Below are positions 16,166 to 24,383 of a stretch of 64,000 nucleotides of DNA, piece by piece. The DNA is from Saccharibacillus soli (lineage in GTDB: Bacteria; Bacillota; Bacilli; Paenibacillales; Paenibacillaceae): contig NIOB01000001.1 of the NCBI GenBank assembly GCA_002189105.1, forward strand, positions 1,488,001 to 1,552,000, read 5' to 3'. Each line of letters opens with the position of its first letter. The first letter of the stretch is position 1. Under the pieces are notes generated by a model, which was not told the DNA's origin, did not search any database, and worked only from the letters and a program-made list of their open reading frames with translations. Position numbers and translations under genes: made by a program.

Positions 16166-17893
16166 TCAACCTAGCAAGGCCTGTTCAATCTCATCTACAA
16201 TGCCATTGATCCCCGTAGGGCCATAACAGCCGATCCAGGCTGCGGCGTCTACGGAATGAACATACTGCTGACCGCTTGTATGCAGCATGCCCAATACGCG
16301 CTGTTCGGTCGCCGAAGGTCCTTCTTGCAGCGCTGCGTTACTGAGCAGGAAATAATGACTGGCCTGTACAGCAGGCAACCGATCCACAGAAATATGATAA
16401 GCCGTATCGGAGGCGTGCGCCACAAATAAAGGGACAGGCAGACCTAGATCCTCATACAATACGGCTCCCGTTCGATGTGCAGCGGAATGAACCCGAACGA
16501 GAGAATCCAAGGGACGGATCAGAGCTACGCTTTTGCCCGCCAATACCGGAGCCAATTCCTCAGCTAACAGAGCCGTTCGCCGCTGATAGTCCGCCAGAAT
16601 ACACTGCGCTTGTTCCCGCTTGCCCGTCAGTTCGCCGAATGTTCTGAGAATGTGCTGCCAGTTCTCGTTGCGCTTGAACATCAGAACGGGTGCAATCTGG
16701 CGCAGCCGTGCAAAATGCGAATCATGAACTTCCGTGCAAATAATCAGATCCGGCGACAGTCGTTCCAGCGCAGCCAGATCCGGATATTCGTAGGTTCCCA
16801 GCAGTTCAGTGCCCTCAAGCTCATCTCGGATGTACGCAGGAAAACTCACCGACATACTGCCCGAACCTACGCTTCCCGCTGGGGATAATCCCAACGCCAG
16901 CAGATGATCGGCATACTGCACATCGAGTACCGCGATACGCTGTGGCGGCTGCACCACGCGATATTCGCCTCGCATGTGACCGATCACCGAGCCTTGAGCC
17001 GTATCATAGGAGGACTCCGTACCCTTTTGCAGCAGTGCGTCTCTATAGTCAGTTTCTTTCTTCGCTGCATGGGCAAGTCGGTAGCGCAGCGGAGATATTC
17101 CATATTGTTTTTTGAACGCACGACTGAAATAATAAGCGTCGCGGTAACCCATCCGATCCGCAATCTCGCCTACGGAAGCTTCGGTATGCTGGAGCATCCG
17201 TGAGGCATTTTCCATTCTCAGTCGAATCACGTATTCCATCGGACCCAGCTGTTTGGCCTGTTTGAAGCGCCGCTGAAGCTGTCTTACGCTGCATCCCGCC
17301 ACGGCTGCGAGTTCATTTAACTCCAGATCGCGGCGATAGTGCGACGAGATATAGGACAAGACGACATCCACCATATCCGATTCCGCCGTACCCTGTGCAC
17401 ATTCGTATTCCATAATCAATTCGTAGATCATCCCTTGCAGCAGCGCATGAGCGTGAAAACACTCCAGCCCTTCGCCCCGACGCCATTTGGCCAGAATTCG
17501 CTCGGCACTTTGCACCCATTCCGTTTGTGCGGTCATAGGCTGGACAAACGAGATTTGCAGTGGATGCTTGCGATATGAAGGCAGTTCCTGAGGTGCCCCT
17601 TCCAGGGAAACTGCCTGATAGGCAATGACCATATAATACAGTTCATCTGACTTCGAGGTCAGCGTAAACGAAGTACCTTTCACAGCATGAAAAGCAAAAG
17701 AAGCCCCAATGCGGCAGACTTCACCGTTCATTGTAAGCTCCCCTGCCCCGCCTACCGCCAGCAGCAGTACATTCGAGGTTAATTCCATTTCATCCCTGCT
17801 GATGACATCGCCCGCCTGCAAAGTACCCCTGTACCCATCAAGCATCCTGATCGCCGTATCGCTCCACAGGCTTGTCTGTTCTTTCGGCGGCAT
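16166..17893 (-). CDS. AraC family regulator with siderophore-binding-like domain (Btr type)
   Basis: The 575-residue protein has an N-terminal cupin-like part, an AraC helix-turn-helix at about 176-276 (ELAAVAGCSVRQLQRRFK and GEIADRMGYRDAYYFSRAFK), and a C-terminal periplasmic-binding-protein fold at about 310-575. The C-terminal domain is clearly related to the binding protein at 18713-19747 (shared IAVLDV, APVL, YGP.GIN segments). This is the architecture of B. subtilis Btr (YbbB), which activates feuABC when loaded with bacillibactin. It is inferred to sense a ferric siderophore in the cytosol and activate the iron genes upstream. Confidence 0.88.
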   Translation of the reverse strand: MPPKEQTSLWSDTAIRMLDGYRGTLQAGDVISRDEMELTSNVLLLAVGGAGELTMNGEVCRIGASFAFHAVKGTSFTLTSKSDELYYMVIAYQAVSLEGAPQELPSYRKHPLQISFVQPMTAQTEWVQSAERILAKWRRGEGLECFHAHALLQGMIYELIMEYECAQGTAESDMVDVVLSYISSHYRRDLELNELAAVAGCSVRQLQRRFKQAKQLGPMEYVIRLRMENASRMLQHTEASVGEIADRMGYRDAYYFSRAFKKQYGISPLRYRLAHAAKKETDYRDALLQKGTESSYDTAQGSVIGHMRGEYRVVQPPQRIAVLDVQYADHLLALGLSPAGSVGSGSMSVSFPAYIRDELEGTELLGTYEYPDLAALERLSPDLIICTEVHDSHFARLRQIAPVLMFKRNENWQHILRTFGELTGKREQAQCILADYQRRTALLAEELAPVLAGKSVALIRPLDSLVRVHSAAHRTGAVLYEDLGLPVPLFVAHASDTAYHISVDRLPAVQASHYFLLSNAALQEGPSATEQRVLGMLHTSGQQYVHSVDAAAWIGCYGPTGINGIVDEIEQALLG

Positions 17894-17937
17894 TTTCCCT
17901 CATCTCCTGACAATAGCATCCTTATAACTCGCTGCTG

Positions 17938-18711
17938 TCATTTTAATTGAGAGTCCTTCTCAGTGTCAATCTTCGGGCATTTTCTACAATATTCTCCCGA
18001 CATCCGGTAATAAAAACAGCAGGTGAGCCGCTCGCTCCTCGCTCTCCAGGCCTCATTCTCGCAGATCGTGAATCGGGTCAACGGATTTTTTCTCTGATCG
18101 AAAACCTCGCCCGGAGCTTCCTGCGTCAGATAGATGAAGTCGGCCTGAATCTGTGTGCGATCCAGCTCCACCTCACTCTCCTCAAGCTGATACAGCGGAC
18201 CCACTCGTACCATGATATTTTCCCACAGGATACTCATTGGCAGAGGGGCAATCTTGGCCAGAATCTTCAACAGCGGCGTAAGATGAAGCGCAAAGATCTC
18301 TTTCACTGCCTCCGCCCGCTGTGACTCTCTATTTTCCGCGATTGGTTTGGCCTGCAGGCTGTTCACAGCCAGAAACGGGAAACGGGTCATGCCTTCATCA
18401 ATCGGTTCTGGATGATACAAAAAGCTGTCTTGCAGATCCAAAGAAACATGCTGACGATGAAAAGTCATGGCGGTCACCAGCGGCGCTGTCCATAGATAAC
18501 CCAGCCGCTTGGCCAGCATCGAAGCTGCGACCTGGAGATCAGGCGCATCGATATACGTCTGGAACCAACTGACATACGCCAGACAGGTCGCTTCGTTCTG
18601 CAATTCGCTTAGCGGAAGGGTGCGAACGCTGTTATGCGGCGGTTTGCCCAGTGTGATCGAATGTTCCTGGGCAAGCTGCTGCCAGGTGCCTGTCGAAAGG
18701 TAGGGATTCAT
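17938..18711 (-). CDS. FhuF-like (2Fe-2S) siderophore-iron reductase
   Basis: The 257-residue protein ends with the cysteine pattern CC-x9-C-x2-C at about residues 231-245 (CCFYYRMSGEYCRKCPK), close to the 2Fe-2S site of FhuF (CC-x10-C-x2-C). FhuF-type proteins reduce ferric siderophores to release iron in the cytosol. The start is one base after the binding-protein stop (TGATATG) without a strong ribosome binding site, so translation is probably coupled. Position between the binding protein and the Btr-like regulator supports the iron role. Confidence 0.83.
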   Translation of the reverse strand: MNPYLSTGTWQQLAQEHSITLGKPPHNSVRTLPLSELQNEATCLAYVSWFQTYIDAPDLQVAASMLAKRLGYLWTAPLVTAMTFHRQHVSLDLQDSFLYHPEPIDEGMTRFPFLAVNSLQAKPIAENRESQRAEAVKEIFALHLTPLLKILAKIAPLPMSILWENIMVRVGPLYQLEESEVELDRTQIQADFIYLTQEAPGEVFDQRKNPLTRFTICENEAWRARSERLTCCFYYRMSGEYCRKCPKIDTEKDSQLK

Positions 18712-18712
18712 A

Positions 18713-19747
18713 TCAGTTCGACTTCAGCAGGGCTTCCGACGCTTGATCGACAATCAGGTTAATGGCAATTGGACCATAATAAGCAATCCACAGCGTAGAA
18801 TTCACATCATACGTGTGATTTTTCTTGACGGCATCCAGCGATTTCCATACGGGATTCTTAGCCAATGCTTCTGCTTCTGCCGCGAACAGTTCATCCGACA
18901 GGACGAAATAGCGATCGGCACCGATCTCCGGAACCTTTTCCATCGACAGTTCAATCGAACCATCTTCCCCAATTCCCTTAACGAGTTCAGGCATTTTCAA
19001 GCCCAGATCCTGATACAGAATTTGGCCGATGCGATGCTCAATGCCATGAACGCGAATTCCTTCTTTTCTCGGACGGATGATAGCGACCGTTTCATTGCCC
19101 AACTTCTCGGTCAGCTGTGCTTTCAGCCCGGCAGCTTTCTCTTCGTAGGCTGTACGCACCTTATCTGCTTCATCCTGTTTGTCCGTAATCTTGGCGATTG
19201 TGGAGAGCGTATCGCGCCAATCTTCATAAAAATCAAGTACAAGTGTCGGCGCAATCTTGCTCACGCTCTCATACTGCTCCTCTTGGAAGTCCGTCATGAT
19301 AATCAGGTCCGGCTTCAGGGCAGTAATGGCCTCCAGATTAGGCTCGTCACGCGTACCCAGAACCTGTATGCCACTCGTTTTATCACCGAGATACTCGGGA
19401 TAATCCGTATTCCCTCCTGCAATGACGCTGCCTGCCGGCTTCTCACCCACAGCAAGCATCTGATCCAGGAACTTCACATCCAGTACGGCGATGGTCTTGG
19501 GCTTTTCCTTCAGGACCAGTTCACCTTTCATATGCTTGATCGTCACCGGATACGTACCCGTGCTGGCTTCCGTATTGGAAGGCGTCTCTTTGGGTGATGC
19601 GGCTGCCGATTTGCTGTTGTCCGTACCCGCTCCAGAGCCGCAGGCAGTCAGAATCAGAACCAGCGCTAACATCAAACCCATCAACCAACGTGATTGGTAA
19701 GCGACAGATCGGCTTCTCGCTGCCTTTCCTTGTGCTTGTGTCTTCAT
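18713..19747 (-). CDS. Iron-siderophore ABC transporter substrate-binding lipoprotein
   Basis: The protein begins with a lipoprotein signal (WLMGLMLALVLILTAC, lipobox cysteine 36) and continues with the FeuA/FhuD-like fold: KTIAVLDVKFLDQMLAVG, LEAITALKPDLIIM, and the C-terminal WIAYYGPIAINLIVDQ. It should bind a ferric siderophore outside the membrane. No permease or ATPase gene is adjacent, so it must use components encoded elsewhere. The ATG is preceded by AAGGGGGA and by a Fur box that probably overlaps the promoter. Confidence 0.9.
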   Translation of the reverse strand: MKTQAQGKAARSRSVAYQSRWLMGLMLALVLILTACGSGAGTDNSKSAAASPKETPSNTEASTGTYPVTIKHMKGELVLKEKPKTIAVLDVKFLDQMLAVGEKPAGSVIAGGNTDYPEYLGDKTSGIQVLGTRDEPNLEAITALKPDLIIMTDFQEEQYESVSKIAPTLVLDFYEDWRDTLSTIAKITDKQDEADKVRTAYEEKAAGLKAQLTEKLGNETVAIIRPRKEGIRVHGIEHRIGQILYQDLGLKMPELVKGIGEDGSIELSMEKVPEIGADRYFVLSDELFAAEAEALAKNPVWKSLDAVKKNHTYDVNSTLWIAYYGPIAINLIVDQASEALLKSN

Positions 19748-19767
19748 GTGAAGTCCCCCTTATGTAT

Positions 19768-19786
19768 GATAATGATTTTCATTATC
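19768..19786. promoter_or_regulatory. Fur box
   Basis: GATAATGATTTTCATTATC matches the classical 19-bp Fur box GATAATGATAATCATTATC at 17 of 19 positions and is a near-perfect dyad. It lies just upstream of the siderophore-binding protein start, so the iron cluster should be repressed when iron is plentiful. Confidence 0.9.
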
Positions 19787-19915
19787 GTGTATAAAGGGAG
19801 TATAGAGGATACATCCTGTGCATGACCATGTACTTTTGCGACATCTGGGCGGGACTAATGCGACGTTTAGGGTCAGCGGCAGCGATTCCTCTTCTACATA
19901 CTGCCTTCCCCGCAA

Positions 19916-20137
19916 TCAGAGGGACAACACCCCCACGAGCATCATGAGCAGGACAACCGCACTAATCGCAGAAGCGTTCCGAATATAACGGAGGGCGCCT
20001 TCAGAGGGTTCAGGTTCTTCTTTGTACATCCACCTTTTTCCCCATAGCAGACTTTCTCTAGGGTTGAAGAAACTCCAGATCAACACGCCAAGTAAAGGCA
20101 GAAAAATGATAACCATAAAAAATTTATCCATCTTCAT
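19916..20137 (-). CDS. Small two-helix membrane protein
   Basis: The 73-residue protein has two hydrophobic helices (FFMVIIFLPLLGVLIWSFF and ASAISAVVLLMMLVGVLSL) around a short polar loop containing WMYKEEPEPSEGALRYIR. It resembles small uncharacterised DUF6199-like Firmicute proteins, but I am not sure. AAGGAGGG stands three bases before the first ATG and nine before the third codon (20131), so the shorter start is equally likely. No function is proposed. Confidence 0.68.
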   Translation of the reverse strand: MKMDKFFMVIIFLPLLGVLIWSFFNPRESLLWGKRWMYKEEPEPSEGALRYIRNASAISAVVLLMMLVGVLSL

Positions 20138-20247
20138 ATCCCTCCTTGAAATTACCTAAAAAAGGTTGATACGGTTCCTACGTAGTGACCTTTCATTCGT
20201 TTCGCTGCTCAGGCTGGAACCTGTTTCCCCCGCGCGCATGATAACGC

Positions 20248-21003
20248 TTATAAAGAAGTTTCCATTTTTTTCAAAGCATGCTCCAGATCACGGTATACGT
20301 CATCGGCAGTCCTCATAAACTCCTCAACGGGCACCTCACTGTTCAGGTAATAATCATACAGTTGATTGACCTTGGCAGGATCGATCTGGCCGTAACTTAA
20401 TATCGCTTTCTTGATCTCGCCCAAGTCATCTTCCCATGCGCCCGTCTCTTCCAACACCAATGAGTATAAGGCACGCATCAATCTCTTGGAGTAACCCCTG
20501 ATATATCGGCTTTGCAGTGCGCGATCTTGGGTGTCAAGCAGCCGCTGACGAATCCAGCCGATCTCCTGCGGCGTGTCTGTATTTAGATCGACAATGAACG
20601 CTGGGGAAATCTCAAGGGGCGGAATACGCGTTCCCAGGTCATCTCCATATACGCATACACAAATCACCTGCACCCAGAAGCCCCATTCATAAGGTCTGCT
20701 AAACACGTTATCCAGGGAACAGACCGTCGTATCAATCTTGGTGGCGACTGGATACTGCTGCACGAGTCGATCTGTGATTGCGGATATTTTCTCATAGTCC
20801 AGCTCTTGGGGATTGGCACACACAATTGTAAAGTCAGCATCAGATCGATAAGGCACCGCCGTTCCTTTTGGAATCGAGCCGCACATATAGATACTGTGAA
20901 TCTTGTCCTCAAACGCAGCGCGGACATCCTGAATATACTGATCGACCAGCTCCTGGTATTCCGGTTGTATCTCGACTTGCTGAATCACTTTTTCTAAAAT
21001 CAT
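20248..21003 (-). CDS. Nucleotidyltransferase-domain protein
   Basis: The protein has the polymerase-beta-type nucleotidyltransferase signature GSIPKGTAVPYRSDADF (GS about 42-43, DxD about 55-57), which binds nucleotide and metal. The remaining about 170 residues are helical and may bind the acceptor substrate. Such proteins include aminoglycoside adenylyltransferases and many orphans, and I do not claim resistance. ATG 21003 has GGAG eight bases upstream; the GTG at 21012 lies within that site. Confidence 0.83.
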   Translation of the reverse strand: MILEKVIQQVEIQPEYQELVDQYIQDVRAAFEDKIHSIYMCGSIPKGTAVPYRSDADFTIVCANPQELDYEKISAITDRLVQQYPVATKIDTTVCSLDNVFSRPYEWGFWVQVICVCVYGDDLGTRIPPLEISPAFIVDLNTDTPQEIGWIRQRLLDTQDRALQSRYIRGYSKRLMRALYSLVLEETGAWEDDLGEIKKAILSYGQIDPAKVNQLYDYYLNSEVPVEEFMRTADDVYRDLEHALKKMETSL

Positions 21004-21031
21004 GAGCTTCACTCCTCGCTTCGTTTGTATT

Positions 21032-21559
21032 CTACAGCGGTTCGTTCATAATCCTGTTATATTCATACTGGATCAGTTGACCTTGTATGCCTCGGTACTC
21101 TTCCTGGCCTGCTTTTCCGGTTTCCTGGTAACCCAACTTTTCCAGCATTTTTCGGGAAGATACGTTATGTTCGTTGGTTTCTGCATAGTATCGATGGATG
21201 CCTAGCTCTATTGTGCCATACTCCATCATTTGTTGACTTGCGGCAGACCCTATTCCTCTTCCCCAATAATGACTTGCTCCGATCGCAATCCCCAACTCCG
21301 CTGTTTGGTCTTTGATAAAAGCCAAATCGACATAACCGATTAGTTCATGACGATATTCAATTCCCTTGCGCACAAAATCATTCGGGGACTGGTAAACGCA
21401 GGCCGACCACCACCGATATATCTCATCCTCGTCCCGATTATGTTCCCAATCATTCGAGGAACAGAAACGTTCATCCCGACTCCATGCCAAGACCGTCTCG
21501 TAATCACTCATGTGAATGTCCCTAATCTGCACTGCGATGGGTAAATGGCGAGAATCCAT
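21032..21559 (-). CDS. GNAT family N-acetyltransferase
   Basis: The 175-residue protein shows the GNAT fold with the acetyl-CoA-binding region ELGIAIGASHYWGRGIGSAA and the C-terminal NEHNVSSRKMLEKLGYQETG. It starts RDIHMSDYETVLAWSRDERF like other RimJ-type members. The acceptor substrate is unknown. A start at MSDYETV (21511) is a possible alternative because no strong ribosome binding site precedes the first ATG. Confidence 0.88.
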   Translation of the reverse strand: MDSRHLPIAVQIRDIHMSDYETVLAWSRDERFCSSNDWEHNRDEDEIYRWWSACVYQSPNDFVRKGIEYRHELIGYVDLAFIKDQTAELGIAIGASHYWGRGIGSAASQQMMEYGTIELGIHRYYAETNEHNVSSRKMLEKLGYQETGKAGQEEYRGIQGQLIQYEYNRIMNEPL

Positions 21560-21658
21560 ATAATCACCCCTGCAAGATGGTTAATGAGTATAAAATCATA
21601 ACTTTCTCTAAAGCCGTCTCGTTTATCCAGATAACCAAAGAAATGGAGGAGACATACA

Positions 21659-22243
21659 ATGAAAAAACGTATAGCTGCTTTAACCTTATTGGCAAGCCTG
21701 GCGATAGGCAGTTCGAGCACCCTGGCCGCTGATTTTTCCGATTATTCGCTAAGAACCCGAGCCGATCAGATCGTTACCATGGGAGAGAAGACGGTTGTGC
21801 TGCATATCTCGGGCAAGCAAACGCCTGATAATGTTTCTGTCGAAGGAATCACGTATCCGAGTAAATTCGTGCCTGTGAAAGACCTATTTCGCTATACTTC
21901 AAGCACGGTTCAATGGGATAACAGCCGGAAAGTCGCAACGGTAGCGAATCAAGGGAAGAAACTGCTCCTCAACTACTCGAATAAACCCTTAACGCCTGGA
22001 GAAGGAGAAGTCGTTGCCCCTAGAACCTGGATCACGATGCAGAACGGTCAAGCTATGATCGACGTGTATGTACTGACTTACATTCTTCATCGCTACGGCA
22101 ACGTCAACGTTGACGGGAAGCGTTATGAAGATAAAGAAAGAGAAGAATGGAATAAAAAATTAAATTTCCTGGGTATCCTATATGCCGAATGGCTGCCGGA
22201 AGTGAAAGCCGAGAGAATGCACATTTATGTATCTCTTCCATGA
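21659..22243 (+). CDS. Secreted hypothetical protein with stalk-like domain
   Basis: A clear signal peptide (MKKRIAALTLLASLAIGSSSTLAA) precedes about 170 residues of mature protein. The segment YPSKFVPVKDLFRYTSSTVQWDNSRKVATV resembles the copper-amine-oxidase N-terminal-like (stalk) domain frequent in Paenibacillus surface proteins, although only one partial copy is seen. GGAGG lies nine bases before the ATG. It is a lone plus-strand gene with its own terminator. No enzymatic motif is visible. Confidence 0.78.
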   Translation: MKKRIAALTLLASLAIGSSSTLAADFSDYSLRTRADQIVTMGEKTVVLHISGKQTPDNVSVEGITYPSKFVPVKDLFRYTSSTVQWDNSRKVATVANQGKKLLLNYSNKPLTPGEGEVVAPRTWITMQNGQAMIDVYVLTYILHRYGNVNVDGKRYEDKEREEWNKKLNFLGILYAEWLPEVKAERMHIYVSLP

Positions 22244-22279
22244 CCGATTTTGATTTTCAGGACAACCTGATAACTGAAA

Positions 22280-22322
22280 AATCATCGGCCCTTCCCTGTT
22301 TGCAGAGGTGCCGGTGGTTTTC
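22280..22322 (+). terminator. Rho-independent terminator
   Basis: AATCATCGGC pairs over ten positions (with G-T pairs) with GCCGGTGGTT and is followed by TTTTCT. It ends the secreted-protein gene and lies just before the convergent peptidase gene's stop. Confidence 0.65.
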
Positions 22323-22333
22323 TCATGTCTGCT

Positions 22334-22963
22334 TCAGCACTGAGTCGGGTTCGTCGAGATTAAGAGATATTCTTCATCTCTTAGACGGGTAACCTGACAG
22401 TTCTCTGCAGCTTCAAATGCGGCGATTCTCTCTTCAATGGTACGCTTGGCTTCGTCCTCAAATCGTTCTTCTTCACCATAATGCGGGAAAATAAGATGAT
22501 CGGTTATTTCCAGGGCCTGAAGATCCGTTAAGTTCATGGTATTCATATACGGAGTAAAAAGATCGACAATCTTAATATTCGGCCCCAACACCATCGTTCC
22601 CGCACTGACTCCAATGAGGATCACATCCTGCGCCGCAAGCGTTCGGAAGATTTCATCAGCGCCACTTTCTCTAGCGTGATGCAGCAAAGCAAAGGGATTG
22701 CCCCCGTTGATAAACACCACATCTTGATCCAGAAGTATGTGCGGATCTTCAAATTCAATGTCTACAAAACGAATATGCTGAAATCCCATGTCCCGAAAAT
22801 CCTGCATCGATTTTTGAGCATGTCGATTGTTTTCTTTTGCCGGAGACCCGGTTGTCACAATCACGACCTTCAACTGAGCCGTATCCTGATGAATCAGACT
22901 CAGGAATTGATTTTTGATCTCCTCCGTATTAAAACCGCAGCCCGTCAGTAATAAATGGCTCAT
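22334..22963 (-). CDS. Type 1 glutamine amidotransferase-like / peptidase S51 family protein
   Basis: The 209-residue protein has features of the S51 (PepE) group: FINGGNPFALLHHARESG at about 84-101 and the nucleophile elbow LIGVSAGTMVLG with serine about 120. PepE enzymes cleave N-terminal aspartyl dipeptides, and close relatives include cyanophycinase. The catalytic serine is present but I cannot decide the substrate. AAGGAT lies before the ATG. It follows the HEAT-repeat gene with a one-base gap, so they are one unit. Confidence 0.85.
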   Translation of the reverse strand: MSHLLLTGCGFNTEEIKNQFLSLIHQDTAQLKVVIVTTGSPAKENNRHAQKSMQDFRDMGFQHIRFVDIEFEDPHILLDQDVVFINGGNPFALLHHARESGADEIFRTLAAQDVILIGVSAGTMVLGPNIKIVDLFTPYMNTMNLTDLQALEITDHLIFPHYGEEERFEDEAKRTIEERIAAFEAAENCQVTRLRDEEYLLISTNPTQC

Positions 22964-22964
22964 T

Positions 22965-23636
22965 CTAATCCTTCTTTCTATTAGCGATCTTATGTACTTC
23001 TTCGATTATTCTCTCTGCATATGATCGTACATACTTAAATTCACTATTCGCGGCTAACTTGACATAGTGTTCAAGTTGCTTCGACTCGATCTGCTTCAGC
23101 ACTTCCAGAGCGGCAATTTGTTGATATTCCAGATTCATCTTCCATGCCGCTATCGCTTTTTCCTCGGCGTATCCGGATTGTATAGATCCAAGCGCTAGCG
23201 TCGCCCTCCTGCGCACATATTCATCAGAATCGTCGCAAAATGTACAGATGATGGATTCAGCTTTTGGATATGACTTGGATATTTTGGTGAGGCAATAAGC
23301 TAACTGCCATCTTACATCCGGGTCTGGATAAAATAAACCCTCTTGTGCTAAAAACAGGAGACTTTCTGGTTTTTCGCTCACTTTATGAATGAGACCTGTA
23401 CATTCATGGTCTCGCGCAATAAGATAAAGCAGGTTGTTGATGGTCTTTCGGTACCAATGCGAAGGTTCTGTAGTCTCTATCAGTTTGGAAAAGACGGAAT
23501 AGATCCGAGGCCAATGTTCATAGTCTGTTTCCCATTCATATTCCTGCTTTTGCGACTTTGCCCATGTCCAAAAGTCATCGACCCATTCGTCCAGCTCGTT
23601 ATAAAGGTCTGAAGCATCAAAACAAGATTCATTCAT
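22965..23636 (-). CDS. HEAT-repeat-like protein
   Basis: The about 223-residue protein is mostly alpha-helical. Its C-terminal half has HEAT-like helix pairs: DPDVRWQLAYCLTKISKSYPKAE, DDSDEYVRRRATLALGSIQSG and NSEFKYVRSYAERIIEEV. Such repeats usually mediate protein-protein contact, and no catalytic motif is seen. I place the start at ATG 23636, which overlaps the acetyltransferase stop as ATGA and follows GGAAGGA. Orphan HEAT proteins of this kind sometimes act as immunity proteins, but nothing here shows that. Confidence 0.78.
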   Translation of the reverse strand: MNESCFDASDLYNELDEWVDDFWTWAKSQKQEYEWETDYEHWPRIYSVFSKLIETTEPSHWYRKTINNLLYLIARDHECTGLIHKVSEKPESLLFLAQEGLFYPDPDVRWQLAYCLTKISKSYPKAESIICTFCDDSDEYVRRRATLALGSIQSGYAEEKAIAAWKMNLEYQQIAALEVLKQIESKQLEHYVKLAANSEFKYVRSYAERIIEEVHKIANRKKD

Positions 23637-24157
23637 TCCTTCCATTCCTCTTCCAAAATACTCATTTCGATCAGATTCCAATAATCTTCCTTGTACCTTC
23701 TGGCATCTCTAAGCAATCCTTCTCTCACGAAGCCCACTTTTTCATAACATTGTATCGCTGAAGTGTTGAAATCAAATACACCCAAACTTATTCGATGCAG
23801 CTTGAAATCATGGAATCCGATCTCAAGGATATGATCGATCATCTGCTTTCCATAACCCTTACCTCGACGATCTGGATTCAGCAGCACTTTCCCTACTCTT
23901 GCGGATCGGTTGGCCCGATCCACATTTCCCAGGCAGATGTGCCCGACCATTTCGTTGGTCTGTTGTTCAACTGCCTTATAGATGAACCTGCTGGAAGTCT
24001 CCTTGTCATTGGCACCTTCCAGATAATGAATCAATTGATCGGTCGTCAGAGGATGGGTAAACTCAGGCCCCGACCATTGCAGGAGGAATTTCGCATCTCC
24101 ACTCCATGCAATCAGTGAATCAAAGTCAGCGGGTACAAAATATTCAAGAGTAATCAT
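23633..24157 (-). CDS. GNAT family N-acetyltransferase
   Basis: The 174-residue RimJ-type acetyltransferase has the cofactor loop LNPDRRGKGYGKQMIDHILE (about 92-111) and the end NTSAIQCYEKVGFVREGLLRD. Its acceptor is unknown. AAAGGAT precedes the ATG. It heads a three-gene unit with the HEAT-repeat and PepE-like genes, joined by an ATGA overlap and a one-base gap. Confidence 0.9.
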   Translation of the reverse strand: MITLEYFVPADFDSLIAWSGDAKFLLQWSGPEFTHPLTTDQLIHYLEGANDKETSSRFIYKAVEQQTNEMVGHICLGNVDRANRSARVGKVLLNPDRRGKGYGKQMIDHILEIGFHDFKLHRISLGVFDFNTSAIQCYEKVGFVREGLLRDARRYKEDYWNLIEMSILEEEWKE

Positions 24158-24320
24158 CTGGATTTATCCTTTCCGCCTGTCCAGCCGTATTGTCGTGGAT
24201 TACACGCATTGCACGATTCTCTTCTGGGCGATGGATGATGTTTCAGTGCCTGCTTCCAGTATAACCTTACCAACTTAACACGAATATCACTTTTTCCCAT
24301 CTTTCCTCCTATTTCTACAC

Positions 24321-24348
24321 AAAAAAAGCCCACGCTTTCGCGCGAGCT
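24321..24348 (-). terminator. Rho-independent terminator
   Basis: On the minus strand AGCTCGCGC and GCGTGGGCT pair around a GAAA tetraloop (two G-T pairs), followed by TTTTTT. It ends the TolB-like lipoprotein gene. Confidence 0.85.
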
Positions 24349-24383
24349 GCTCATTTCCTGTTCCTAGCCTGACTCTCGTTCTT

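Noticed and set aside
24154-24354. 66-codon minus-strand frame before the acetyltransferase gene
   Set aside because: Its start lies inside the terminator of the next gene region and it has no ribosome binding site or family resemblance.
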